Shown piece after piece: positions 21,557 through 29,271 of a DNA stretch of 64,000 nucleotides (position 1 is its first letter; every line of letters begins with the position of its first letter). A program made the translations under genes and the position numbers. The notes under the pieces are model-generated. The model was not told the origin of the DNA and made no database searches. It saw nothing but the letters and a program-made list of their open reading frames with translations. This stretch comes from Streptomyces sp. NBC_00878 (GTDB lineage Bacteria; Actinomycetota; Actinomycetes; Streptomycetales; Streptomycetaceae). Location: contig NZ_JAPEOK010000001.1 in the NCBI RefSeq assembly GCF_026341515.1, positions 992,001-1,056,000 on the forward strand, written 5' to 3'.

Positions 21557-22598
21557 GCTGAGACCGGGGCTGCGGGCCCAACTCCCCCGTGCCCCGGGCG
21601 ATGAGCCGCACCGGCAGTACGGTCCTGCGGGCGGGGGCATCGTCGCCGTCGATGCGGTCGATGAGCAACCGGGCGGCGTGGCGGCCGAGTTCCTCGGTGT
21701 CGGAGGTCACCACCGTGACCGGGGTCGGGAGCATGTCGGCCAGCTTGAAGTCGTCGAACCCGACCACCGCGACGGGCGCCCGCAGCCGCTGGCTCGCCCG
21801 CAGGACGCCCTCGGTGAGGAAGCCCGTGGTCGAGAAGATCGCCGTCGGCGGCTCCGCCGATGTCAGCAGGGCGTGGGTGGCGGCGGAGGCGTCGTCGGTG
21901 GTGCCGCGCCGCAGGGTGACGACCAGGTCGTCGTCGGCGGGGATGCCACTGCGTCGCAGGGCCTTGCGGTAGCCGCGCAGTCTGCGGCCGGTGGTGTAGT
22001 ACGAGGGCGCGACCAGGATCGCGATCCGCCGGTGGCCGTGGTCGATGAGATGCTGGGTCGCCGCCGCTCCCCCGTCCTCGTTGTCCACCACGACGACATC
22101 GGCCTCGGCGCCGGTGGCGGGCCGGTCGACGAAGACGATGGGCACGTGGTCGTGGGCGTTGACCTCGTTGAGAAAGGCGTGGTCGCCCTGGTCGGGCACG
22201 ATGATGAGCCCGGCGACCCGCCGCCCGATGAGCTCGCCCACCGCACGGCGCTCGACCTCCGGGTCCTCGTCGGCGGTGCTGAGGAGCACCGCGTACCCGG
22301 CCCGGTTCGCCACGTCGACGGCCGCCTTCGCCAGGGACGCGTAGAACGGGTTGGTCAGGTCACCGAGCAGCAGCCCGATGGTCATGGAGTTCTGCCCGGG
22401 GCGGAGCGAACGCGCGATCTCGTTCCGCTGGTACCCGATGGCGCTGATCGCGGCGTTGACCCGGTCGGCCGTCTCCTCGCGGACCGTGCCGATGCCGTTG
22501 ACGACGCGCGACACGGTGACGAGTGCGACGCCGGCCCGCTCCGCGACATCGCGCATGGTCGGCCTGGTGTTCTGGCGCTGTGGGGAACGACTGCTCAC
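21549..22598 (-). CDS. LacI-family transcriptional repressor of the mannan locus
   Basis: This 349-residue protein has a LacI helix-turn-helix (RPTMRDVAERAGVALVTVSR, VVNGIGTVREETADRVNAAI) followed by the hinge and a periplasmic-binding-like sugar domain (IGLLLGDLTNPFYASLAKAA to VAVVGFDDFKLADMLPTPVT). The start is a GTG at 22598. An operator GGATACGTTTCC lies 52 bp upstream, so autoregulation is likely. Similar sites precede the GH27, GH76, importer and GH125 genes, making this the obvious regulator. The inducer, presumably a mannose or galactose oligomer, is not known. Confidence 0.93.
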   Translation of the reverse strand: MSSRSPQRQNTRPTMRDVAERAGVALVTVSRVVNGIGTVREETADRVNAAISAIGYQRNEIARSLRPGQNSMTIGLLLGDLTNPFYASLAKAAVDVANRAGYAVLLSTADEDPEVERRAVGELIGRRVAGLIIVPDQGDHAFLNEVNAHDHVPIVFVDRPATGAEADVVVVDNEDGGAAATQHLIDHGHRRIAILVAPSYYTTGRRLRGYRKALRRSGIPADDDLVVTLRRGTTDDASAATHALLTSAEPPTAIFSTTGFLTEGVLRASQRLRAPVAVVGFDDFKLADMLPTPVTVVTSDTEELGRHAARLLIDRIDGDDAPARRTVLPVRLIARGTGELGPQPRSQPQ

Positions 22599-22649
22599 GA
22601 GTGGCGGAGACCAACTTTCATCGCCGGGGCGGCCTGCGGATCGCCCTCA

Positions 22650-22661
22650 GGATACGTTTCC
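22650..22661. promoter_or_regulatory. LacI-type operator GGATACGTTTCC
   Basis: This site lies 52 bp upstream of the lacI start and downstream of the binding-protein gene. It is the exact inverse of the site at 20070-20081. Confidence 0.65.
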
Positions 22662-22752
22662 GGGTCCGGGCGCACGCCCCGGTCAGCGGGGATGACCGGG
22701 GCTGTGCGTCCACGCGGCTCGGGTGTCCGGACCTGTCCTGGGCCCTGTCGAC

Positions 22753-24048
22753 CTAGCCGTTGCTCTTGATCACGTCGTTGATCTTGTCGGTCATCGTCTG
22801 GAGGTCGGAGAGCGGCTTCTTGCCGTTGAGGATGTCCGGCCAGTAGGCGGTGATCAGGTCGTTGGACTGGCTGGCCCACTGGGTGGTGAAGCGCACGCCC
22901 ATGGTCAGCGGGGCGTCCAGGTCCGCCTTGACGGTTGCCGCGACGGTCGTCAACTCGGCCTTGTCGAGGGCGTTGTAGTAGGCGTCCTGGGCAGCGGTGT
23001 AGGCCGGCACGGCGACGGGCGAGTCGGGGAGCACCTTGGTCCACACGGTGGAGTCGAGGTACGAGAGGACCTTGAAGGTGGCGTCCGCGTTCTTGGTGTA
23101 GGACGGGGTGCAGATGCCCACCGCGTCGTACAGGGTGGCCGCCTTGTCGACCTGGGGCAGGGGCGCGAAGCCGTACTTGATCTTCGGCTTGTCGGTGAGG
23201 TAGGCGGAGGCCAGCCACTGACCGCTCCACAGCATCGGGATCTCGCCCGCGGCGAACAGCGACTGCTGGTTGGAGATGTCGTAGCCGGGAGGAGCCACGG
23301 CACCGCTCTTGATGCCCGCCACGAGTTTGCCGACGCCTTCGGTGTAGGTCGCGTCGATGGTCGCCTTGGTGGGCTGGTGGACGCTGTCGGCGAAGGGCTT
23401 GCCGCCGGCGGACAGGGAGTAGAGGCTGGCGCTGAAGGGCCCGTCCAGAGCGGTCATGGCATCGGCGACCAGTCCGTACTTGGCGCCCTTCTTGTGCAGC
23501 TTGTCGGCGGCGGCGTACATGTCGTCCCAGGTCCAGCCGGCGGCCGGCAGGGGTATTCCGGCGGCCTTGAAGGCGTCGATGTCGTACCAGATGCCGTAGG
23601 TGTTCATCAGGGAGGGGACGCCGCCGATCTTGCCGTCGGCGGTCTTCCAGTTCTCCATCACGTTGGGGGCGAAGCTGTCGGCGGTGAAGTCACCGGAGCC
23701 CGACAGCTTGCCGGACCAGTCGGTGAGCAGGCCCTGGCCGCTGTATTGCAGCTCGGTGTCGTTGCCGCACCAGAACAGGTCGGGCAGCTTCTTGGCCTGG
23801 GTGAGGGAGGCGAGCTTGTCCGAGTAGTTGCCGTTGGGGGTGTCGATGCGCTTGACCGTGATGTCGGGGTCGTGGAAGCCGGCCAGGGCCTTGTCGATGA
23901 GCTGGTTGGTCGCGTTCGACTCCCAGGTCATCACGGTGACCGTGGTCTTCCCGCCGGACTCGTTTCCCGAGGAGCCGCCGCAGGCGGACGTGGCCAGCAG
24001 TCCGCCTGCCGCCAGCAGCACTCCGGCGACGTGCAGTGTTCGTTTCAA
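22753..24048 (-). CDS. Extracellular sugar-binding lipoprotein (mannan locus importer)
   Basis: This 431-residue lipoprotein starts at a TTG at 24048 with AGGAGG 6 nt upstream. The signal is LKRTLHVAGVLLAAGGLLAT with lipobox LATSAC. Family-1 solute-binding features include VTVMTWESNATNQLIDKALA and GIWYDIDAFKAAGIPLPAAG. It is the third gene of the importer operon, after the two permeases. A longer frame running upstream into the permease is a shadow. It likely binds mannose- or galactose-containing oligosaccharides released by the GH76 and GH27 enzymes. Confidence 0.92.
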   Translation of the reverse strand: MKRTLHVAGVLLAAGGLLATSACGGSSGNESGGKTTVTVMTWESNATNQLIDKALAGFHDPDITVKRIDTPNGNYSDKLASLTQAKKLPDLFWCGNDTELQYSGQGLLTDWSGKLSGSGDFTADSFAPNVMENWKTADGKIGGVPSLMNTYGIWYDIDAFKAAGIPLPAAGWTWDDMYAAADKLHKKGAKYGLVADAMTALDGPFSASLYSLSAGGKPFADSVHQPTKATIDATYTEGVGKLVAGIKSGAVAPPGYDISNQQSLFAAGEIPMLWSGQWLASAYLTDKPKIKYGFAPLPQVDKAATLYDAVGICTPSYTKNADATFKVLSYLDSTVWTKVLPDSPVAVPAYTAAQDAYYNALDKAELTTVAATVKADLDAPLTMGVRFTTQWASQSNDLITAYWPDILNGKKPLSDLQTMTDKINDVIKSNG

Positions 24049-24098
24049 CGTGGGCCTCCTGGTACGTGGTTGGGTCGGCCGATCGCGATCGATGCGGG

Positions 24099-25025
24099 TC
24101 AGCGCTGGTTGACGGTGCCCAGTGCGCTCAGGCCCTGGATGAAGTAGCGCTGGGCCACGAAGAACACGGCCAGCGGGGGGAGCATGTAGAGCAGGTTCGC
24201 GGCCATGTAGAGGTTCCAGTCCGGGGTCTGGCCGGCGAACTGGGAGACGAAGGAGGCCATGCCGACGCTCAGCGGCCATTTCTCGGACGAGTACAGGTAG
24301 ATGAGCGGGTTGAGGTAGTCGTTCCACGAGAACTGGAAGGCCAGGATGGACATGGTGATCCAGGCCGGCCGGGTGATGGGCAGCATGACGCTGAAGAAGA
24401 TCCGGATGTGCCCGGCGCCGTCGACCTTGGCGGCCTCGTCGATGGAGTGGGGCACCGACAGGAAGTACTGGCGGGCGAGGAAGATGAAGAGCGGATTGCC
24501 GCCCAGGAAGGCGGGGACGATCAGCGGCAGCCAGGTGTCGTACCAGCCGATGTCCTTGAAGAGCTGGAACAGCGGGATGATGCCAACCACCGGGGGCAGC
24601 ATCATGGAACCGACGAAGACGTAGAACCAGAGCCTGCGGCCGGGGAAGCGGAGCCGGGCCAGGGCGTATCCGGTCATCATCGCGGTCATGACGCCGCCGA
24701 GCACCGAAAGACCGGTGATGACAAGGGAGTTCAGAAGCAGGCGGGGGAAGTGGATCGCCTTCGGTCCGTCGATGAAGTTCTCGAAGTGGAACTCGTCGGG
24801 CAGCAGCCGGGGCGGGACCTGGAAGACCGCCGATTGGCCCTTCAGCGCGATGGTGAGCATCCACAGGAGGGGCAGGACCATCACCGAGGAGATCAGCAGC
24901 GCGACGGCGTACCAGGACGCGGTCCGTACGGTCTTCCGGGGTCTCCGGGGCGCGGTGGGGGCAGGTGTCGGTCGCGGGGACGGCGCCGGCTCCGACGCCT
25001 TCGTGACGTCAGGAGACGTGGTCAC
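24099..25025 (-). CDS. Carbohydrate ABC transporter permease, MalG type (mannan locus)
   Basis: This 308-residue permease has a Pro-rich cytoplasmic N-terminus (residues 10-30), six hydrophobic segments and an EAA loop SIDEAAKVDGAGHIRIFFSV near residues 205-224. FSWNDYLNPLIYLYSSEKWP is the MalG-type block after the loop. It overlaps the upstream permease gene by 17 bp and precedes the binding-protein gene by 50 bp. No ATPase is present in the locus. Confidence 0.93.
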   Translation of the reverse strand: MTTSPDVTKASEPAPSPRPTPAPTAPRRPRKTVRTASWYAVALLISSVMVLPLLWMLTIALKGQSAVFQVPPRLLPDEFHFENFIDGPKAIHFPRLLLNSLVITGLSVLGGVMTAMMTGYALARLRFPGRRLWFYVFVGSMMLPPVVGIIPLFQLFKDIGWYDTWLPLIVPAFLGGNPLFIFLARQYFLSVPHSIDEAAKVDGAGHIRIFFSVMLPITRPAWITMSILAFQFSWNDYLNPLIYLYSSEKWPLSVGMASFVSQFAGQTPDWNLYMAANLLYMLPPLAVFFVAQRYFIQGLSALGTVNQR

Positions 25026-26019
25026 TGTAGGTCCAAATCGACGAGAAGCGGGCGGTGGCGGCGATCACGACGACGATGACCAGGAAGAGCACCCACACCT
25101 GGGCGGAGGCGTAGCCGAAGTCGGCGACCTGGCCGAGCTTGGGGAAGCCGTTGTTGTAGATCGACAGCATCAGCACTCTGGTGCTGAATCCCGGTCCGCC
25201 GATGTTGTCCGGCGAGAGGATCTTCGGCTGGTTGAAGGTCTGCAGGGCGGTCACCAGTTGCAGCACGACCTGGAGCACCATGATCGGGCTGATCAGCGGC
25301 AGGGTGATCCGGAAGAACACGGTCCCGGAGCCGGCGCCGTCGAGTTTGGCCGCTTCGTAGAGCTCGGTGGGGACCGCCTGGAGCGCGGCGAGGAAGATGA
25401 TCATCGTGGAGCCGACGCTCCACAGCATGACGATCACGATCGACGGCAGCGCCGAGCCCTCACCGGACAGCCACTCGCTGGTCGGCAGGTGAAGCCACGT
25501 CAGCACCTGGTTGGCCAGGCCGACCTGCGGGTTGAAGACGAACTTCCACAGCGTGATCGTGGCGACCACCGGCAGCACCACCGGCAGGTAGACCAGGGTG
25601 CGCAGGAGGCGGACGCCCCGGATGCGCCGGTTGCAGAACACCGCCAGCGCGAGGCCGATGACCAGCGACGCCGGCACATACAGGACGACCAGCAGCAGGG
25701 TGGCGCGTACCGAGGGCCAGAACGACGGGTCGGTGGTGAACATCCGGCGGAAGTTGTCGAGGCCGACGAAGGTCGGGGCGGTCAGGCCGTTGTAGCGCGT
25801 CAGCGCGAAATAGACAGAGCGGATCAGCGGGTAGACGACGAAGACCGTGAAGCCGATGAGCGCCGGCGCCATGAACGCGTACGCGGCCCGGGTGTCCGAG
25901 CCCAGCTTCCCTCGTCGACGCCACGGCGAACGTGCTGACCAGCTCGGTGACGCGTGCGGTGCCGGATTCGGCGGTGGGTGCGGGGGTCGGTTCGACTGCT
26001 GGTGCGGAGTGGCTGTCAC
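25009..26019 (-). CDS. Carbohydrate ABC transporter permease, MalF type (mannan locus)
   Basis: This 336-residue permease opens the importer operon. A Pro/His-rich N-terminus precedes AYAFMAPALIGFTVFVVYPL (first membrane helix). The EAA loop is ELYEAAKLDGAGSGTVFFRI. Its promoter region holds an operator at 26104 and, shared with the divergent GH125 gene, another at 26171. It should form the heterodimeric channel with the MalG-type partner. Confidence 0.93.
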   Translation of the reverse strand: MTATPHQQSNRPPHPPPNPAPHASPSWSARSPWRRRGKLGSDTRAAYAFMAPALIGFTVFVVYPLIRSVYFALTRYNGLTAPTFVGLDNFRRMFTTDPSFWPSVRATLLLVVLYVPASLVIGLALAVFCNRRIRGVRLLRTLVYLPVVLPVVATITLWKFVFNPQVGLANQVLTWLHLPTSEWLSGEGSALPSIVIVMLWSVGSTMIIFLAALQAVPTELYEAAKLDGAGSGTVFFRITLPLISPIMVLQVVLQLVTALQTFNQPKILSPDNIGGPGFSTRVLMLSIYNNGFPKLGQVADFGYASAQVWVLFLVIVVVIAATARFSSIWTYSDHVS

Positions 26020-26103
26020 ACGGGCTCACCTTCTCCTCCGAGGAGTTGGCGATGACGCAGACCGGGACGGACCCGACCGTCTGGTGGTCTCCAGCTCCTT
26101 CAA

Positions 26104-26115
26104 GGTAACGTTTCC
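26104..26115. promoter_or_regulatory. LacI-type operator GGTAACGTTTCC (importer promoter)
   Basis: This site is 85 bp upstream of the importer operon start and 54 bp upstream of the GH125 ATG. It is identical over 12 bp to the site at 26171, with centres 67 bp apart, a spacing that would allow DNA looping. Confidence 0.7.
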
Positions 26116-26168
26116 ATTCCCTGTTGATCACACGGTGGCGCACGCCACAGAGGGAGTCAAGAGGCGCG

Positions 26169-27557
26169 ATGGTAACGTTTCCCGGATCAACATCCGGAAC
26201 AGTGTGGGCGGTTCCGGAGTCGCTGAGGACGCTCGGCGGCCGGCTGGCCGCCGGACTGCGGGGCAGTCCGGCGGCGGACATCGTCGAGAGTTGCCTGACC
26301 AACACATGGACCACGTCGATGAGTTGGGGCACTCCGCCACCGGGCGTCCCGGAGCTCTCGGAGGTGTTCGTCGCGACCGGCGACATCCCGGCGATGTGGC
26401 TGCGGGACAGCACGGCCCAGGTCCGCCCCTACCTCGCCGTGGCGAAGGATCCGGAGGTCGGCGACGTGCTGGCCGGCGTATCGCGCCGCCAGATCCGCTG
26501 CGTCCTGCTGGACCCGTACGCCAACGCCTTCAACGACGGCCCCACGGGCGCGCACGGCGAGCCCGGTGATCTGCCCACGCCGACGCAGTGGGTGTGGGAG
26601 CGCAAGTACGAACTCGACTCCCTCTGCGCACCGTTGCAGCTGGCGTACGCGATCCGGCGGGCGAACGGTCGCGAGGACCACCTCGACGACGCCTTTCACC
26701 GTGCTGCTTGGAGGATCGTCCGGCTGTGGCGGGCGGAGCAGTCCCACACGCACTCGCCCTACTGGTTCGTCCGGCCGTCCGGCCCCTTCGCCAGTGACAG
26801 TCTTCCCCAGGGCGGCCGCGGAGCCAGCGTCCGGCGGACCGGTATGACGTGGTCGGGCTTCCGGCCCAGCGACGACCCCTGCCGACACGGCTACCTCGTC
26901 CCGGCCAACGCGCTGGCGTCGACGACCCTGCACGGGCTGGCCGAACTGGCCTCGTCGGTCCTTCGGGATGCGGAACTCGCCCGCCAGTCCAGGAGGTTGG
27001 CCGACGAGATCGACGCCGGAATCCTGGCGCACGCGGTGGTCGAGGCCGACGGCGCGTCCGTCCTGGCCTACGAAGTGGACGGCCTGGGTGGGGTGTTGCT
27101 CAGCGACGACGCCAACCTCCCCAGTCTGCTGAGCCTCCCCCTGAGCGGCTGGTGCACACCGGAGGACCCGCTCTATCGGGCAACCCGGCGTCTCGTGCTC
27201 TCCGCGGCGAACCCCTCGTTCTTCAGCGGCCGTTGCGCGTCCGGGGTCGGCAGTACGCATACGCCCGACGGTCACATCTGGCCGCTGGCGATCGCCACGG
27301 CCGGCCTGACCGGCAACAGGAACGATGCGGCGAGCGCTCTGGAGACACTGGCGGCCACGACCGCGGGCACCGGCCTGATGCACGAGAGCTTCCACGTCGA
27401 CGACCCCGGCCGGTTCACCCGGGACTGGTTCGGCTGGGCCAACGCCATGTTCTGCGAACTCGCCCTCGACCTGTGCGGGGGCGGCGTACGGCACCTGTTT
27501 CCCGTGCACCCGCGGACACTGCCCGCCGCGCCGGGCGCGGACAGCGGGCCTGCCTGA
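26169..27557 (+). CDS. GH125 exo-alpha-1,6-mannosidase
   Basis: This protein of about 462 residues has no signal peptide, so it is expected in the cytoplasm. Family GH125 blocks are LTNTWTTSMSWGTPPPG, FVATGDIPAMWLRDSTAQVR (with the catalytic-acid Asp region), LLDPYANAFNDGPTG, WVWERKYELDSLCAPLQLAY, MTWSGFRPSDDPCRHGYLVP and MHESFHVDDPGRFTRDWFGW. It removes alpha-1,6-mannose from imported oligomers. The ATG at 26169 overlaps an operator (GGTAACGTTTCC at 26171); a GTG 36 bp downstream, at VWAVPESL, is an alternative start that would leave the operator untranslated. Confidence 0.92.
   Translation: MVTFPGSTSGTVWAVPESLRTLGGRLAAGLRGSPAADIVESCLTNTWTTSMSWGTPPPGVPELSEVFVATGDIPAMWLRDSTAQVRPYLAVAKDPEVGDVLAGVSRRQIRCVLLDPYANAFNDGPTGAHGEPGDLPTPTQWVWERKYELDSLCAPLQLAYAIRRANGREDHLDDAFHRAAWRIVRLWRAEQSHTHSPYWFVRPSGPFASDSLPQGGRGASVRRTGMTWSGFRPSDDPCRHGYLVPANALASTTLHGLAELASSVLRDAELARQSRRLADEIDAGILAHAVVEADGASVLAYEVDGLGGVLLSDDANLPSLLSLPLSGWCTPEDPLYRATRRLVLSAANPSFFSGRCASGVGSTHTPDGHIWPLAIATAGLTGNRNDAASALETLAATTAGTGLMHESFHVDDPGRFTRDWFGWANAMFCELALDLCGGGVRHLFPVHPRTLPAAPGADSGPA
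26171..26182. promoter_or_regulatory. LacI-type operator at the GH125 start codon
   Basis: GGTAACGTTTCC begins at the third base of the proposed ATG. Bound repressor here would act as a roadblock for the GH125 transcript. Confidence 0.6.
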
Positions 27558-27639
27558 CCCGTGTCGACGGCCGAAACGGCGGCGGGGACGGCGACGGCCG
27601 GGACAGCGCCGCCCCGCCAACTACTGTGAGGAGCCTGCC

Positions 27640-29226
27640 GTGTTGAGCCTGCCCGACAGCGTCCACGTCATGACCGGCGACACCCGGCCGCATACGGCGG
27701 CCTCGGCCACCGAAGGCGTCTGGACCGTGCGCGGCGCCCAGGTCACCGCCGAGCCGACGCCCGACGGCCTGCGGGTGTGCGCCCGCGCGGGCACCGAGGG
27801 CCTGTCGCGGATCGTGCTGCGCTGGCGGCACAGCACACCCGAGGGCGCACGCATCCTGGGAGACGCCTGGGAACGCGGCTACGGCGATCTTCAGTGGCGG
27901 ACTCTGCAACCGGATCGCGCGCTGCCCTGGTACGTCCTGATCACGGGCCCGTCCGGCGGAACGACGACCGGGTGGGGGGTGCGGACCAGAGCCGGCGCCC
28001 TGTGCTCGTGGACGGTCGACGAGGGCGGCATCGCCCTCTGGGCGGACGTACGCAGCGGCGGTCTGCCAGTGCTGTCGGGTGAGCGGATCCTGGACGTGGC
28101 GACGGTGGTGACCGCCGCGGGCCCGACGCCGTTCGCCACGCACGAAGCGCTCTGCACCGTCATGAACCCGGATCAACTACCCGCCACCGGCCCCGTCGTG
28201 GGCAGCAACAACTGGTACTACGCCTACGGACGCGGCTTCGGCCCCGACGCGGTACTGCGGGACGCGCGGACGGTCGTGGAGTACGCCGACGGCCACCCCG
28301 TACACCCGTACTGCGTGATCGACGACGGCTGGACCGAGGGCGGCGGATCCGCGCCCGGCGGCCCCTGGGACACCGGACTGCCGGGCGTGTTCGACGACAT
28401 GGCGGACATGGCGTCCCGCATCGCGGAGACCGGTGCGCGGCCGGGCCTGTGGTTCCGGCCGCTGCTCTCGCGGACCGAGACCGCCGCCGTCCGGCCCGGC
28501 CTGCTGAGGGACACCGGTTTCCCCCTCGACCCGTCGCTGGACCTGGCGCTCGAAACGGTCGCCGAGGACGTGACCCGGTTCCGCCGGTGGGGGTACGAAC
28601 TCATCAAGCACGACTTCTCGACGTACGACGTGTTCGGCCGGTTCGCCGCCGGCTCCCCCGCCGAACTCGCCTCGCCGGGCTGGTCGTTGGCCGACCGGTC
28701 CGTCACGAGCGCCGAGATCCTGGTCCGCCTGTATCGCACGATCGCCGAGGCCGCCGGGGACACGGTGGTGATCGGCTGCAACACGGTCGGTCATCTGTCC
28801 GCGGGCATGGTGCGGGTACAGCGGTCCGGCGACGACACCTCGGGCCGCGATTGGGAGCGGACCCGGCGGATGGGCGTGAACACGCTCGCCTTCCGACTGG
28901 CCCAGCACAACAGGTTCTTCACGGTGGACGCGGACTGCGTCCCCTGCACACCGGAGACGGACTGGAACCTGAACCGGCAGTTCCTGGACCTGGTGGCGCG
29001 CTCCGGTACCGCCCTGTTCGTCTCGGTGGACCCCGCCGCCCGTACGGATCGCACGGACACCGACCTCGCCGCGGCCGTCGGGCTCGCGCTGGACGGCGGG
29101 ACACCGGGGGGCGTCGAACCGCTCGACTGGCTGTCCACCACCGCTCCTCGTCGCTGGCGGGCCGGCCCGGAGACCCTCGTCTACGACTGGGCGGAACCCT
29201 GGGGAGCAGCGCCCCTGACTGTGTGA
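27640..29226 (+). CDS. GH36-like alpha-galactosidase
   Basis: This 528-residue protein belongs to clan GH-D. The nucleophile Asp is in YELIKHDFSTYDVFGRF (the KxD motif), and the acid/base region is VQRSGDDTSGRDWERTRRMG. Upstream are VGSNNWYYAYGRGFG and HPYCVIDDGWTEGGG. No signal peptide is visible, so it should act on imported alpha-galactosides. GAGGAG precedes the GTG start by 7 nt. It follows the GH125 gene by 82 bp on the same strand and is probably co-transcribed, pairing mannosidase and galactosidase in the cytoplasm. Confidence 0.85.
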   Translation: MLSLPDSVHVMTGDTRPHTAASATEGVWTVRGAQVTAEPTPDGLRVCARAGTEGLSRIVLRWRHSTPEGARILGDAWERGYGDLQWRTLQPDRALPWYVLITGPSGGTTTGWGVRTRAGALCSWTVDEGGIALWADVRSGGLPVLSGERILDVATVVTAAGPTPFATHEALCTVMNPDQLPATGPVVGSNNWYYAYGRGFGPDAVLRDARTVVEYADGHPVHPYCVIDDGWTEGGGSAPGGPWDTGLPGVFDDMADMASRIAETGARPGLWFRPLLSRTETAAVRPGLLRDTGFPLDPSLDLALETVAEDVTRFRRWGYELIKHDFSTYDVFGRFAAGSPAELASPGWSLADRSVTSAEILVRLYRTIAEAAGDTVVIGCNTVGHLSAGMVRVQRSGDDTSGRDWERTRRMGVNTLAFRLAQHNRFFTVDADCVPCTPETDWNLNRQFLDLVARSGTALFVSVDPAARTDRTDTDLAAAVGLALDGGTPGGVEPLDWLSTTAPRRWRAGPETLVYDWAEPWGAAPLTV

Positions 29227-29271
29227 GTTCAGGGAGCGCTGCCGCCCGTGGCCCGGACCGCGCCCTGGCTC

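Noticed and set aside
24049..24864. Upstream extension of the binding-protein ORF into the permease gene
   Set aside because: The lipobox signal and a strong AGGAGG fix the start at 24048, and the extension is an out-of-frame reading of the permease.
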